DNA of 64,000 bases from assembly GCA_003165595.1 (NCBI GenBank), contig PLWQ01000018.1:1-64000 (forward strand). The letters run 5' to 3'. This DNA is from Fibrobacterota bacterium. Lineage in GTDB: Bacteria > Fibrobacterota > Chitinivibrionia > Chitinivibrionales > FEN-1185. Shown here piece by piece: positions 51,093 to 61,445 of this stretch (position 1 is the stretch's first letter; the number at the start of each line of letters is the position of its first letter). The notes under the pieces were generated by a model. It worked only from the letters and a program-made list of their open reading frames with translations. It was not told the origin of the DNA and made no database searches. Position numbers and translations under genes: made by a program.

Positions 51093-54000
51093 CTATCTCG
51101 CGAAGTCGACGGAGCGGGCGGTGTCGCCGGTCTCCGTTTTCCGCATCCTGAGCCGCATATAGTTGGCAAAGTTTGCTATTTTTACGTTGCCGGGGCTCAG
51201 GGTATCGGCCTTTTCCGCAAGAGCAAGAGCTTCGGAGGGGCGATTGGTTTGTTCGTAGCATCGCGCGAGCTGGAACATGTAGTCGGGGTTGGTTGGCACA
51301 AGGGAATTGGCATTTTCGAGGTAGATCGTGGCGTGCTTTGCCATGTCCCGATCGAGCAGCGACGTGCCTATTTCTTCGGACGCACCGGCATTGGTCGCTT
51401 CGCCGAGAAGATAGTTCTGGTATGCCTTGAGCTCCTGGGTTGTTTCGCCTCGCTTGCCATAGATCCGGCCCAGCACCAGCCAGAGGTACGGTACCGTGTC
51501 TTTGACTGAAATGCACTTCCGGATCATAGCGATCGCCCTGTCGTACGTCGCGCTCTGTCTTGCATACTCCCGCGCGGCATTGAAGTAGTTGCGGTAGTCG
51601 GCCGGGAACCTCGCGGCGTTCTGCTGGTACATCTTTCCTGCCAGGGCGGGATCGGTCGATTCCGAGAGCTGGGCCAGGCGGTAGGCTGCGTCCGGATCCT
51701 TCGCGCCGGTCAAAGAAAGGTAGCCCTTGTAAACGGCAATGGCACGAGTGGTGTCATTGACCTTGTCGTACGCGTCGGCCAGCAGCCGCATGAGGGTGGT
51801 GCGCAGGTCTCTGGGCGCGCCGGGCGCGGCGCGCGCCTTCTCCAGATTCCGGATTGCAGCCGCATAGTCTTTGGCGCAGTGGAATGCCTGGCCCCGCACA
51901 AAACAGTACGATGCATTCCCGGCTTCCGCATCGTCGATTTGGGCGAGACAGGAAAGCGCTGTCGCGCAATCCTTGTTTGCAAGCGCCTGCCTGGCAACCG
52001 CCATCGCCGCCGCCGTGTCGTGCGGCGACTTCCGGAGGAACAATTTGTAGGCGACAATCGCGGAATCCGGCTGGTTCTGCTTGCGGTACAGGTCGCCGAT
52101 CAGCTTGTACTCGTCAACGGCGTCCGGGTTGGCGGCAACCGCCGTTCGCAGGCTCACCAGCGCGTCGGCGGCTTTGCCCATGTGAAGCTGGCAGCGCGCC
52201 AGCGCCGAAGTCGTGCCGGCGCTGTGCGGATCCATCTGCAGAGCCATGCCGTAATAGGAGATAGCCCTGGTGTACGCGCCTTTCTTTTCGAGAAGGGACC
52301 CGAGCTGGGCGCACATGGCCGCGTCGGCTTCGCCGGTGCCGGTTGCGGTAGTCAATGCAGTCGCCGCTTCTTCCCGCGTTCCGCGGGAAAGCGCAAGCTC
52401 TGCATATCGCTTGTAAACCCCCTTGATCGCGGGATCGAGCGCGGTCGCCTTTCGGTACGCGGCCAGGGCTTCGTCGAAGCTTTTCATATCGTAGTACAGG
52501 TCGCCAAGTCGTTTCCAGGCTTCGGCGTCGCGGGGAAGGAGCTTGCAATACTTTTTGAGATAGGTGGCTGCCTGCAGATCGTCGCCAAGGGCCGCGGCAG
52601 CGTCATACAGAGTCTTGAAAACGTCGGAGTTCTGCGGCAGGAGTTTTGACAGCGACTTGTACACGTCCAGAGCCTTGCGGTATTCCCGGCGGGCATACAG
52701 GGCAGCGCCGAGCCTCATCCGGGATTCGATATCTGTTTTGTCAAGCTCTGCCACTTTTCCGTCCGCAGCGGACAGGGCCGCGCTGTCCCCGAGCTTCTTG
52801 CAGCAGTAGGCGAGTTGTTTCCAGTAGTCGGCCCTGGCGGGCTCCTTCGACACTAGAAAGTCGAGCTGTTCCCTGGCATCCTTGTATCGGTCGGTGCGAA
52901 GGCTCGCTTCGGCCGCAACCTTCCGGGGTTCGACCAGCGACGGGTCTTTCCGTATGGCAAGTCTTGCGGCGTCAAGTGCCCTGTCCCACATTTCGAGTCC
53001 GGCCGCGGCCATTGCCACGCCGCACGCGGCGCGCGCGCTGTGATCGAGATCGAAACTTTTCTGGTAGGAATCCAGGGCGTCGGCATATCGTTTTACTTTG
53101 AGGTTGTCGTCGCCGATGGATGCAAACAATGCAGGGTTGGCAGGGCTTTGTGCGGCAAGCTTCAGGTATGTCTCGTGCGCCTTGTCCGGCATGCGCGCTT
53201 TCTGATACAAATCCGCCAGCCGCTCAAGCGCGGCCGTGTTGGTTTCGTCACGCCTGGCCTCCTGCTCGAGGCACGATATCGCCCGCTTCAAACTACCGGC
53301 ACCCGCGTAGGCCTCGGCAAGCCGATTGTTGATGTCCGGCGCCAGCGAATGTCCGGTGTCGGCGGCGGCGACAAACTTGAGATGGGAAATCGCGGCGGCA
53401 AAATGTTTCCGTTCAAGCTCGCCTGATCCTGTCTTAAGGTGCGAAACCACGGACTCGACCGATTTTGAGCGGCCGAACGCCTCTGCCGCCGCCTTGTAGG
53501 CCGAAAACGCGTCGGCGCCGCCGGTCTTTTCGGTTGCGACCGCACGATTGTAGCAGTCCGTTGCCGTCATTATTCCTTTGTCAACAACTTTCTCATATTC
53601 GCTTGCCGACGCAAGGAACTTTTCCTTCCGGTAGTACGCGCGCGCCAAGTCGAGGTCCGCGTCGAACAGCGAGGGATTTCTTTCGAGCGCGTCCTTGAGA
53701 AAGACGAGCGCCGAATCCGTCTTGCCAGCGTCGAGGAGCGCATGGCCGATCCGGTAGGCTTCTTCGGCGTTCGGAGATGCGGCGAAGGCGGTTCGCATGA
53801 GCGCCAGTGCCTTGTCGAACGCACGTTCTTTCCAATAGAGATCCGCGAGCGTCCGGATGACGGCTACGTTTTTCGGATCCATGTCTATGGCTTTTTGCAG
53901 CGCGGTCTTTGCCTGGCCCGTCTTTCCGAGCGCGATGCTCGCAGTGGCGTATTCCCGCGCCGCGGGCGCCGCTGGCCTGAGAGTGAGGGATCTACTTGCA

Positions 54001-54338
54001 AAAGTCAATGCCTTGGCGTGCATGCCCATTCTGTTGTAAATCGCGGCGATTCCGGTCAATGCATCGGCGTTCTTGGGGTCCATGCGCGAGCCGACCAGAT
54101 AGCAGGCAAGCGACCGGTCCAGAAAACCGAGTTCTTCGTTGGCTTCGCCCAGCTTTGCCCAGATATCGGCAGTGCGAGAGGGCGAGGGAATCGCCGAGTC
54201 GGCGTACGCGGTTGCTTCCGCGTATTTTTTCGATGTGATCAATTGGTCCAACGTTGTATCGGGGAATATTGGCTGGGTCAAAAACAGACAGAGGACCACA
54301 AGCAGACAGGAGCGGTTGGGGAAATCGGCGTTTGTCAT
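51093..54338 (-). CDS. Very large exported TPR-repeat protein
   Basis: 1081 residues, signal peptide (LLVVLCLFLTQPIF, residues ~12-25). Nearly the entire mature chain is tetratricopeptide repeats of ~34 residues, more than twenty, with typical spacing such as AEATAYADSAIP, DRSLACYLVGSRMDPKNADA, KALALMRTAFAASPNAEEAY and YAAAIRNLEKARAAPGAPRD. It should form a long superhelix in the periplasm or at the outer membrane and act as a protein-binding scaffold, possibly for secretion or the gliding/sorting system (inference). No catalytic motif. Ribosome site weak. Confidence 0.85.
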   Translation of the reverse strand: MTNADFPNRSCLLVVLCLFLTQPIFPDTTLDQLITSKKYAEATAYADSAIPSPSRTADIWAKLGEANEELGFLDRSLACYLVGSRMDPKNADALTGIAAIYNRMGMHAKALTFASRSLTLRPAAPAAREYATASIALGKTGQAKTALQKAIDMDPKNVAVIRTLADLYWKERAFDKALALMRTAFAASPNAEEAYRIGHALLDAGKTDSALVFLKDALERNPSLFDADLDLARAYYRKEKFLASASEYEKVVDKGIMTATDCYNRAVATEKTGGADAFSAYKAAAEAFGRSKSVESVVSHLKTGSGELERKHFAAAISHLKFVAAADTGHSLAPDINNRLAEAYAGAGSLKRAISCLEQEARRDETNTAALERLADLYQKARMPDKAHETYLKLAAQSPANPALFASIGDDNLKVKRYADALDSYQKSFDLDHSARAACGVAMAAAGLEMWDRALDAARLAIRKDPSLVEPRKVAAEASLRTDRYKDAREQLDFLVSKEPARADYWKQLAYCCKKLGDSAALSAADGKVAELDKTDIESRMRLGAALYARREYRKALDVYKSLSKLLPQNSDVFKTLYDAAAALGDDLQAATYLKKYCKLLPRDAEAWKRLGDLYYDMKSFDEALAAYRKATALDPAIKGVYKRYAELALSRGTREEAATALTTATGTGEADAAMCAQLGSLLEKKGAYTRAISYYGMALQMDPHSAGTTSALARCQLHMGKAADALVSLRTAVAANPDAVDEYKLIGDLYRKQNQPDSAIVAYKLFLRKSPHDTAAAMAVARQALANKDCATALSCLAQIDDAEAGNASYCFVRGQAFHCAKDYAAAIRNLEKARAAPGAPRDLRTTLMRLLADAYDKVNDTTRAIAVYKGYLSLTGAKDPDAAYRLAQLSESTDPALAGKMYQQNAARFPADYRNYFNAAREYARQSATYDRAIAMIRKCISVKDTVPYLWLVLGRIYGKRGETTQELKAYQNYLLGEATNAGASEEIGTSLLDRDMAKHATIYLENANSLVPTNPDYMFQLARCYEQTNRPSEALALAEKADTLSPGNVKIANFANYMRLRMRKTETGDTARSVDFAR

Positions 54339-54550
54339 ATTCAGGTCTTTGTGCGACCGCGGAAGGTTCGGGGAAGTCTTCTTGCAATATAAAAGCGGGG
54401 GAGCATGGAAAGACAGCGGAAAATGTGGCAGGGAGGCATCCTAAAGGGTATGCCGGTCTTCTCCCGGAGAAATTTCGAATGACGGATCACCTCGTTCGCA
54501 TCGGTCCGCGTTGCTTTCGGATGCTCACCTTGGCCGGCAGTACGCGCCGG

Positions 54551-55525
54551 CTACTTCACTGACCCAACCGTCCATGAAACACCGTCTGCGGAGGTGAGAA
54601 CCATGCCGTCCGTACCTACTGCCAGAAATTGATTCTTTCCGTAGATGACGCCGTTGATCACGTTTGAGGTTCCGGAATTGCGCCCGGTCCATACGGTTCC
54701 ATCAGGGGAAGTGAGAACTGTTCCGTTGTTTCCCACCACCACAAACAAGCCGTTTCCGAAGGTAGCTCCGTTGAGAAATTCCGACGTTCCTGAACTCCTG
54801 ATCGTCCACGAGCCGGCATCGGGAGAGGTGAGAATAGTGCCGTTTTTGCCCACAGCGACAAATTGACTGTCACCGTAAGCAACTCCGCTGAGACTCGGTA
54901 TAGCTGTTGAGCTATAGGCTGTCCAAGTGACGCCGTCGGGCGAACTCATGATGGCGTCGCCGTATCCCACGGCGACATACTTGCCCCCGCCGAACACGAT
55001 GCCATTGAGAAGTTCCGTCGTGCCGGAATTCCTGATTGTCCATGAGTTTCCGTCGGAAGACGTCAGAATGGTGCCCCTGTCACCGGCAACAACGAATTGG
55101 CCTCCTCCGTAGGTAATACCATTAAGGGCGGGCGTCGTTGCGGAAATCCGGGTTGACCAGGAAATGCCGTCCGCGGATCCAAGAATGGTGCCGACGTCGC
55201 CAACGGCCACAAATTGACTATCTCCATATGCAACTCCATAGAGCGTACTTGTTGTTCCCGATGTTCTCCCGATCCACGTACCGCTGTCGGACCAACTGAA
55301 AATCGTGCCGGAAGCGGATATAGACCATGGATTGTCACTGCTTGTCTGGCTTCCTCCTACAATCAGGTAGGCACCATTATGCCAGATGACCCCGTAATTG
55401 TCTTCTTCGGTTACCTGTTTGTTATCCTGCCTCACCGGATTGAGCCTGGGGAAATCTGGACCGCAAGCCAGCAGAAGGGAAAGTCCGACGACCATGAGAG
55501 AGGCGACTGAGAAAGCTCGGTTCAT
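54551..55525 (-). CDS. Lipoprotein with YCF48-like beta-propeller repeats
   Basis: 324 residues; AGGAGG upstream. Lipobox LLACG with Cys at residue 21. After a short linker come seven or so repeats of ~41 residues, each like YGDSQFVAVGKNGTILTS then DGxxWTxRxSGT, i.e. a WD40/YCF48-like beta-propeller. The repeats are highly similar in DNA. Surface or periplasmic binding protein is likely. It lies 212 bases upstream of nothing on its strand except the TPR gene, which could share its transcript only weakly. Confidence 0.82.
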   Translation of the reverse strand: MNRAFSVASLMVVGLSLLLACGPDFPRLNPVRQDNKQVTEEDNYGVIWHNGAYLIVGGSQTSSDNPWSISASGTIFSWSDSGTWIGRTSGTTSTLYGVAYGDSQFVAVGDVGTILGSADGISWSTRISATTPALNGITYGGGQFVVAGDRGTILTSSDGNSWTIRNSGTTELLNGIVFGGGKYVAVGYGDAIMSSPDGVTWTAYSSTAIPSLSGVAYGDSQFVAVGKNGTILTSPDAGSWTIRSSGTSEFLNGATFGNGLFVVVGNNGTVLTSPDGTVWTGRNSGTSNVINGVIYGKNQFLAVGTDGMVLTSADGVSWTVGSVK

Positions 55526-55893
55526 TATTTCCTCCTTGGTGAAACGCTGATCTTTTACCCTTGCAATCCGTGGTCTGAGCTCCCCGCAGCGGAACAGGCG
55601 TTCATTTTGGAAGAACTAAGCCGGGACTACGATCTCAACGTTCTAATCACGATGCGACAAATCGCATTCATATGTTTGACACCGGCTTCCCCGATTCCGT
55701 TTCAACCAATCGGACTTCTTTCGGTGCAGGTATCCGGCCAACCAAGCCGTCGCCCGCGCCTCCATCGAATGCAGACGGCTTCGCAGGTTTTGCCCAAGCC
55801 TCCCGGTGTTGCGTAGTGTATTTTGTGTGGTTTCCTCAAGGCCTTACGGTATGGTATTTGCCCGATATTTCGTGCAAGCAGAGGTGATTAAGA
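55526..55893. other. Divergent promoter region, no feature recognised
   Basis: 368 bases between the propeller lipoprotein gene and the hybrid kinase gene. Short frames occur but show no ribosome site or family resemblance. No repeat of the families found elsewhere was noticed. Confidence 0.4.
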
Positions 55894-57846
55894 ATGCCCG
55901 ATTCCACGATTCTGTCCGATGCCGTCGCCGCGAGCATAATTGACGCTGCCGTTGTGGGGATATTGGTTGCCGACGTTTCAACCAAGAAGATCCGTTATGC
56001 AAATGCCGCACTCTGTGCCATGCTCGGGTATTCGCCACCGGAGCTTTCGCAAATGCCGGTCAAGGACATCCACCCCGCCGAGGATCTGTCGCCTGCCCTG
56101 GCCAGCTTCGAATCAATTGCCAAAGGCGAAACGAGCCAGGCTCGGTCGGTGCCCTGCGCGAGAAAAGACCGGACGGTTTTCTACGCCGACATCAACGGTT
56201 TCAACCTCACGGTGGGAGCATCACGATGCGTAGTGCAGTTTTTTGCCGACACAACCGAACGGAAGCGGGCCGAGGACGCGCTCCGGCTTAGTGAAGAGAA
56301 ATTCCGGGAGCTGGTGAACTTCCTACCGCTTACTATCTATGAGGCAAGCCCTGATGGGTGGTTCACCTTTGTCAACCCACGAGGGCTGGAATGGTTCGGC
56401 TACGCCGAGGCAGACTTGTCGAAGGGCATTCATATTTTCCAGACTATTTCGGAGCAAGACCGGCCGCGGTCCGTCGAGAACTTTAGAGTGGTGATGTCGT
56501 CGGGCGAGTCCGCGCCTCACGAATACCTGGCCATCCGGAAAGACGGAAGCACGTTTCCCGTCTTGCTTCACTCCAGCCGAATGATGAAGGACGGCCGGCT
56601 GGCCGGGATCCGCGGGATTGTCATGGACATTTCCGAGCGCAAGTTCGTTGAAAACAGCATTCAGAACGCGATGAAACTCGAGTCGCTCGGCATCCTGGCC
56701 GGCGGCATCGCTCATGATTTCAATAATATGCTCACCGGCATTTTCGGGCATCTGAGCATGGCCCGCGTGAATCTTGCCTCGGGCACGGAGGCGAGAGAGA
56801 ATATCGACAAGGCGATTTCGGTTTACGGCCGGGCGAAGGCTCTCACGCAGCAGCTCCTGACATTCGCGAAAGGCGGAGTTCCTGCAAAGCAAAGGATTTC
56901 CGTTTCGGGTATTCTCAAGGATACCGTGACTTTCGCTCTCAGCGGCTCCACCATCAGCGCGGCATTCGATATTCCGGATGATCTCTGGCAATGCGACGCC
57001 GACGCGAGCCAGATCGGCCAGGTAATTGACAATATCGTCATCAATGCACGGCAGGCCATGCCCGGAGGCGGCACGATCGCGGTGACCGCCGGCAACGTGC
57101 CCGAAGGGCTGTCCCTTCCGCCGCCGCTTCCCAACCGATCCTTTGTCAAGATTGCAATCCGCGACAGCGGGCCGGGTATTCCCCCCAACATTCTGCCTCG
57201 CATTTTCGATCCGTTCTTTACGACAAAGCGACAGGGAAGCGGTCTTGGACTTGCAACGGCATATTCAATAGTTAAGAAGCATGACGGTCATATTCTTGCG
57301 GAATCGAAAACCGGCGAGGGGACTGTCTTTGCGATTTACCTCCCGGCATCGCCGGCCGATCGGGATGTCCGAATGCCGCATGCCCGGCCGGCAGCGGACT
57401 CCACGCCTGCGGCGCCATGCCGCGTGCTCCTGATGGACGACGAGCAATCCATTCTTGCGATCGGGTCGAAATCGCTGGGCGATATCGGGTGCACCGTGAC
57501 CACTGCGGGTGAAGGCGGCGAGGCAGCAGATCTTTTCCGCACGGCCTTTCGCGACGGCAAACCGTTCGACGTCGTCGTTCTGGATCTCACCGTTCCCGGA
57601 GGCAAGGGCGGCAGGCAGGCTCTTGACGAAATGAAAAACGTCGATCCTTCGGTGCGCGCTGTCGCCACGAGCGGCTACTCCGACGATCCGGTAATGTCCG
57701 ATCCGTGCGTCTACGGTTTCACCGCCAAGCTTGCCAAGCCATATCTGATGGAAGACCTGCAGAAAACCGTGGTGGGAATTGCATTGCGCGGTGAAGCGGC
57801 GCTCCGGCGCGCAAAGCACGCCGAAATGCCTCCAGCGCAACTATAG
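55894..57846 (+). CDS. PAS-PAS hybrid histidine kinase with receiver domain
   Basis: 650 residues; GAGGTG upstream. Two PAS domains (~15-125, IRYANAALCAMLGYSPPEL; ~135-255, FVNPRGLEWFGYAEADL). The phospho-His is H274 in GIAHDFNNMLTGIFGHLSMA, the HDFNN-type H-box. HATPase runs from ~350 to 490 (NIVINARQAMPGGG, DSGPGIPP, FDPFFTTKRQGSGLGLATAY). A receiver follows at ~508-630 with DDEQ, Asp in VVVLDLTVPGGKGG and Lys in KLAKPYL. No membrane segments, so it senses a cytoplasmic signal. No obvious target gene beside it. Confidence 0.92.
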   Translation: MPDSTILSDAVAASIIDAAVVGILVADVSTKKIRYANAALCAMLGYSPPELSQMPVKDIHPAEDLSPALASFESIAKGETSQARSVPCARKDRTVFYADINGFNLTVGASRCVVQFFADTTERKRAEDALRLSEEKFRELVNFLPLTIYEASPDGWFTFVNPRGLEWFGYAEADLSKGIHIFQTISEQDRPRSVENFRVVMSSGESAPHEYLAIRKDGSTFPVLLHSSRMMKDGRLAGIRGIVMDISERKFVENSIQNAMKLESLGILAGGIAHDFNNMLTGIFGHLSMARVNLASGTEARENIDKAISVYGRAKALTQQLLTFAKGGVPAKQRISVSGILKDTVTFALSGSTISAAFDIPDDLWQCDADASQIGQVIDNIVINARQAMPGGGTIAVTAGNVPEGLSLPPPLPNRSFVKIAIRDSGPGIPPNILPRIFDPFFTTKRQGSGLGLATAYSIVKKHDGHILAESKTGEGTVFAIYLPASPADRDVRMPHARPAADSTPAAPCRVLLMDDEQSILAIGSKSLGDIGCTVTTAGEGGEAADLFRTAFRDGKPFDVVVLDLTVPGGKGGRQALDEMKNVDPSVRAVATSGYSDDPVMSDPCVYGFTAKLAKPYLMEDLQKTVVGIALRGEAALRRAKHAEMPPAQL

Positions 57847-57877
57847 CCGGTCCAATAACACGTCCCGGCGGGTGCGA

Positions 57878-58747
57878 CTATGGTATCACCTTGTTTACCG
57901 GATACTCAACGATGCCTGTTGCGCCTGCGCGCTTGAGCAGCGGAATGATCTTCTTGATCTCATCCACGTGGATAACGGTTTCCACTGCGCACCATTTCTC
58001 GTCGGATAAGGTCGAAACCGTCGGGTTGTGCAGCGCCGGCAGCACCATGAGCACGCGCTTCAAATCCGATTTCCGCACGTTACACTTGAGGCCCGCGAAT
58101 CTCTCGGCGTTGAGCGTTCCCTGCAGGAGAATGGTGATGTTCTCCAGCTTGCGACGCTTCGCCTCGTTTTCCCATGAAGACTTGTTCGCAATAAGAATGG
58201 TCATTGTCTCCATAAGAACGTCGATCACCCGAAGGCGGTTGGCGCGAAGCGACGAGCCCGTCTCGGTTATGTCGACAATTGCGTCGACGAGACGGGGCGG
58301 CTTTACCTCGGTCGCGCCCCACGAAAACTCCACATCCACCGGGATTTTCTTACTCTTGAAATACCGCTTTGTGGTCGAAAGCAACTCTGTTGCGATGCGC
58401 TTCCCGCGCAAGTCGGCCGGTTTCCTGAAGGGCGAATCTTCCGAAACGGCAAGCACCCACTTGCACCGCTGGCGCGACACCTTTGAGTATTCGAGCTCGC
58501 ACACGCGCACGACCTTTGCATTGTTCTCAATTGTCCAGTCGAGCCCGGTGATGCCGGCGTCGAGAATACCCTGCTCCACGTACCGCGGAATTTCCTGCGG
58601 CCGCATGAGAATAAGGTCGAGCTCCGGGTCGTCGGACGTGGGAAAGTACGACCGTTCGTCGGCACGGATGTGGATGTCGGCCTTCTGGAACAGCTCAATT
58701 GTCGATTTCTGCAGGCTGCCTTTGGGCAGGCCGAGGGTGAGTTTCAT
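57878..58747 (-). CDS. hisG: ATP phosphoribosyltransferase, long form
   Basis: 289 residues, the length of the long HisG with a C-terminal regulatory domain. [20 protein letters not shown] near residue 3, DAGITGLDW near 63, and the PRPP loop [16 protein letters not shown] near 158 are HisG signatures. The last ~75 residues ([40 protein letters not shown]) form the histidine-feedback domain. It catalyses the first step of histidine synthesis. No other his gene is in the window. Ribosome site AGGGAT. Confidence 0.95.
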   Translation of the reverse strand: MKLTLGLPKGSLQKSTIELFQKADIHIRADERSYFPTSDDPELDLILMRPQEIPRYVEQGILDAGITGLDWTIENNAKVVRVCELEYSKVSRQRCKWVLAVSEDSPFRKPADLRGKRIATELLSTTKRYFKSKKIPVDVEFSWGATEVKPPRLVDAIVDITETGSSLRANRLRVIDVLMETMTILIANKSSWENEAKRRKLENITILLQGTLNAERFAGLKCNVRKSDLKRVLMVLPALHNPTVSTLSDEKWCAVETVIHVDEIKKIIPLLKRAGATGIVEYPVNKVIP

Positions 58748-58787
58748 GACTTACATCCCTTCAAAACATCGTTACTTTTGAGTTGAA

Positions 58788-58865
58788 AGTTTAAAGTGGA
58801 CAGTTGACAGCTTTAGGAAAAGGTCAGATGGATTACTGTAAACTGTCAGCCGTCAACTTTAAACT
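58788..58865. repeat. Inverted repeat between hisG and etfA
   Basis: AGTTTAAAGT (58788-58797) and ACTTTAAACT (58856-58865) flank GACAGTT/AACTGTC pieces. It belongs to the GTTGACAGT/TTTCAACTTT micro-repeat class also seen at 3782-3828, 26766-26806, 47291-47330 and 48388-48420. Confidence 0.45.
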
Positions 58866-58873
58866 GGTTTTGC

Positions 58874-60076
58874 TCATTTCCCCAACTGTTCTTTAAACGC
58901 CCTGGTGAGCGCCGGCAAAATCTGCAGCGCGTCGCCCACGATGCCGAGGTTAGCGATCTGGAAAATGTCGGCGCCGGGGTCCTTGTTGACGGCGATGATG
59001 TAATCGGCCGATTGCATGCCCGCCATATGCTGAACCGATCCGGAAATTCCGCAGGCAACGTAGAGCTTCGGACACACGGTCTTTCCTGTTTGTCCAACCT
59101 GATGCGAATAGGGAATCCAGCCCGCGTCCACCGCGGCGCGGCTTGCGCCGACCGCCCCGCCAAGTACCGATGCCAGGTCGAACAGCAGTTGCATGTTTTT
59201 TGGGTCCTGCATGCCGCGGCCGCCCGACACGATGATGTCGGCTTCGGTGATATTGATGGTCGAACTCGCTTCCTTCACGATGTTCGCAATCGTGGTGCGT
59301 ATGGTAAGCGCCGAATCGGGCACGTCGATAACCGTCACTTCACCCGTGCGGCTGTCGTCCCGAACCGCCTGCTTCATCACCTTGTGGCGCACCGTGGCCA
59401 TCTGCGGCCTGTGGTGCGGGCAGATAATGGTTGCCATGAGGTTTCCGCCGAACGCGGGCCGCGTGCCCAGCAACAGCCGTTTTTCCACGTCCACTTCGAG
59501 CTTGGTGCAGTCGGCGGTGAGGCCGCCCCACACGCGCGCGGCAACCTTGGGTATAAAGGACCGGCCGGTGGCTGTCGCTCCGGCAAGCACGATGCTCGGT
59601 TTTTCCTTGTCAACAAATTCGGAAACGATCTGTCCGTAGCTGTCGTCCTGAAAATTGGCGAGCTTCGCGCTGTTGTAGTAGACAACGCGGTCTGCGCCGT
59701 ACTTCACCAGGTCGCCGGCGGTTGTTTGCATGCCGGACCCCAGGAGCACGGCAATCAGTTTCTCTCCCAGTTGGTCCGCCAGTTTTCTTCCCTCGCCGAG
59801 CATTTCGTAGGATACGCCCGCTACTGCGCCGTCGTGCTGTTCTATGAATACGGCAACGTTCTTGTACGCGGAAATATCCGCGAGCATGGCCGACGAGTCT
59901 TTCGTTATCGTAATGGCCTGATATTTCTTGCATGCTTCCACACAGGCGGCGCACAAGTTGCACTTCGCGGGGTCGATAACCGCCTTTTTGTCGGTGATCG
60001 TGATTGCGCTCTGGCTGCAGGCGCGCACGCACAGCGAACAACCGATGCATTTTTCGAGATCGACTTTAATTCCCAT
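58874..60076 (-). CDS. etfA: Electron transfer flavoprotein alpha subunit with N-terminal ferredoxin domain
   Basis: 400 residues; AAGGAA upstream. Residues 1-~60 hold two [4Fe-4S] motifs (CIGCSLCVRACS near 10, CNLCAACVEACK near 39). The remainder is EtfA, with the FAD-binding C-terminal signature SRAAVDAGWIPYSHQVGQTG near 315 and YVACGISGSVQHMAGM near 342. Ferredoxin-fused EtfA is known from bifurcating complexes such as caffeyl-CoA reductase and lactate dehydrogenase. With EtfB (14-base gap) it forms an electron carrier. No acyl-CoA or lactate dehydrogenase gene is beside it, so the partner is unknown. Confidence 0.93.
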   Translation of the reverse strand: MGIKVDLEKCIGCSLCVRACSQSAITITDKKAVIDPAKCNLCAACVEACKKYQAITITKDSSAMLADISAYKNVAVFIEQHDGAVAGVSYEMLGEGRKLADQLGEKLIAVLLGSGMQTTAGDLVKYGADRVVYYNSAKLANFQDDSYGQIVSEFVDKEKPSIVLAGATATGRSFIPKVAARVWGGLTADCTKLEVDVEKRLLLGTRPAFGGNLMATIICPHHRPQMATVRHKVMKQAVRDDSRTGEVTVIDVPDSALTIRTTIANIVKEASSTINITEADIIVSGGRGMQDPKNMQLLFDLASVLGGAVGASRAAVDAGWIPYSHQVGQTGKTVCPKLYVACGISGSVQHMAGMQSADYIIAVNKDPGADIFQIANLGIVGDALQILPALTRAFKEQLGK

Positions 60077-60090
60077 GAGTCGTGGTTCCT

Positions 60091-60885
60091 TTATCGGATG
60101 ACGCCGAGATCGAGAATGGTTGATTTGATCTTGTTCACCAGGTCGCCGGTTTCGCCGCCCATCTTTTCGCCGCCCGTCTTTCGCTGCGGAACAAACGAAC
60201 GCAGCACCTGCGTGGGGCTTCCCTTGAGGCCGATTTTTTCCTTGTCGGCGGCTTTTAAGGCCTCTGCATTAATTGTTGCAACCGCGGTCTTCTTCGCCCG
60301 CATTTTCCCTTTGAGCGACGCCATGCGCGGCACGTTGATTTCCTTGACAACAGTCATGAGGCCGGGCAGCGGCATGTCCACCACTTCGTACCCGTCTTCC
60401 ATCATTCGTTCAACGCGGATCTGCGTTTCGGACACGTCCTCCACTTTCCTTACCCATGCCACAAACGGAATGCCCAGCATCTCGGCAACGCCCGGACCAA
60501 CCTGGGCGGTATCACCGTCGATGGCCTGCTTGCCGCAGATGATGAGATCTACTTTGCCGAGTGTCTTGATGGCATTGGCGAGCGTGTACGATGTCGCCCA
60601 GGTGTCGGATCCCGCAAAAGCCCTGTCGGTGACCAGATATGCTTCGTCTGCGCCCATTGCAATGGCGCTCTTGAGCACATCCTCGGCCTGCGGTGGGCCC
60701 ATGGAAATCACTTTGATGACGCAGGTGCCCAGCCGCTCCTTGATGCGCAATGCTTCTTCAATGGCATACTCGTCGAACGGGTTCACCACGGCTTCGACCC
60801 CGGCGCGGATAAGGGTCCCGGTGTCCGGATTGATCTTCACCTGCGTCGTGCCCGGCACCTGCTTAATGCAAACCACTATGTTCAC
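60091..60885 (-). CDS. etfB: Electron transfer flavoprotein beta subunit
   Basis: 264 residues from a GTG with AGGAG upstream. EtfB blocks: IVVCIKQVPGTTQVKINPDT at the start, NPFDEYAIEEAL near 37, and ADEAYLVTDRAFAGSDTWAT near 80. It forms a heterodimer with the ferredoxin-type EtfA encoded directly downstream and probably carries the bifurcating FAD (inference from family). Confidence 0.94.
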   Translation of the reverse strand: MNIVVCIKQVPGTTQVKINPDTGTLIRAGVEAVVNPFDEYAIEEALRIKERLGTCVIKVISMGPPQAEDVLKSAIAMGADEAYLVTDRAFAGSDTWATSYTLANAIKTLGKVDLIICGKQAIDGDTAQVGPGVAEMLGIPFVAWVRKVEDVSETQIRVERMMEDGYEVVDMPLPGLMTVVKEINVPRMASLKGKMRAKKTAVATINAEALKAADKEKIGLKGSPTQVLRSFVPQRKTGGEKMGGETGDLVNKIKSTILDLGVIR

Positions 60886-61007
60886 GAATGAAGCTCCTTG
60901 TGAGGTGATTTACGGATAATAGGAGTCTGGGACGAAAGAGAGAATCTTATAAAATACTTGATGAGGGCAGGGGAGGCAACTGCCGGAAAGCTGCCTCCGC
61001 GGCTCCA

Positions 61008-61445
61008 TTATTGAACGTACTTTCCTTCTTTTCTGCGCATCCTTTTAGTGTCCGCCTCCGTTTCATGATCGAACCCCAGCAAATGAAACATCCCGTGCAC
61101 AAACAGTCGAAGCACCTCATTGGCGTAGGTCACGCCATATTCCTCGGCCTGCGCCCGTGCTCTCTGCAAAGAAATGTAGATTTCCCCCAGCAGGTCCGAT
61201 TCGTCGTAATTGAATGAAAGCACGTCGGTGGGGCTGTCCTTGTGCCGGAACATCGCATTGAGTTTCCTAATGGCCCGGTTGGAGCAGAGGATAACGTGCG
61301 TTGTACGGTCACGGGGAATGCGTTCGTTTTTGTAAATGAGACGCGCGGTATGGAGAAGTAACCGGCCGGGACAGGGAAGATTCTCATACGCGTGACAAAG
61401 CAGGAGGGGTTCGCCTGATGGGCACGGTTTTGTCGAGTGATTCAT
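61008..61445 (-). CDS. ybeY: Endoribonuclease YbeY
   Basis: 145 residues. The metal-binding H-x3-H-x5-H motif is clear in FVHGMFHLLGFDHE near 115-128. RHKDSPTDVLSFNYDESDLL near 67-87 is the conserved substrate-groove block. YbeY processes the 3' end of 16S rRNA and takes part in ribosome quality control. No strong ribosome site is seen. It stands alone; in many genomes it sits by phoH, which is not seen here. Confidence 0.9.
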   Translation of the reverse strand: MNHSTKPCPSGEPLLLCHAYENLPCPGRLLLHTARLIYKNERIPRDRTTHVILCSNRAIRKLNAMFRHKDSPTDVLSFNYDESDLLGEIYISLQRARAQAEEYGVTYANEVLRLFVHGMFHLLGFDHETEADTKRMRRKEGKYVQ

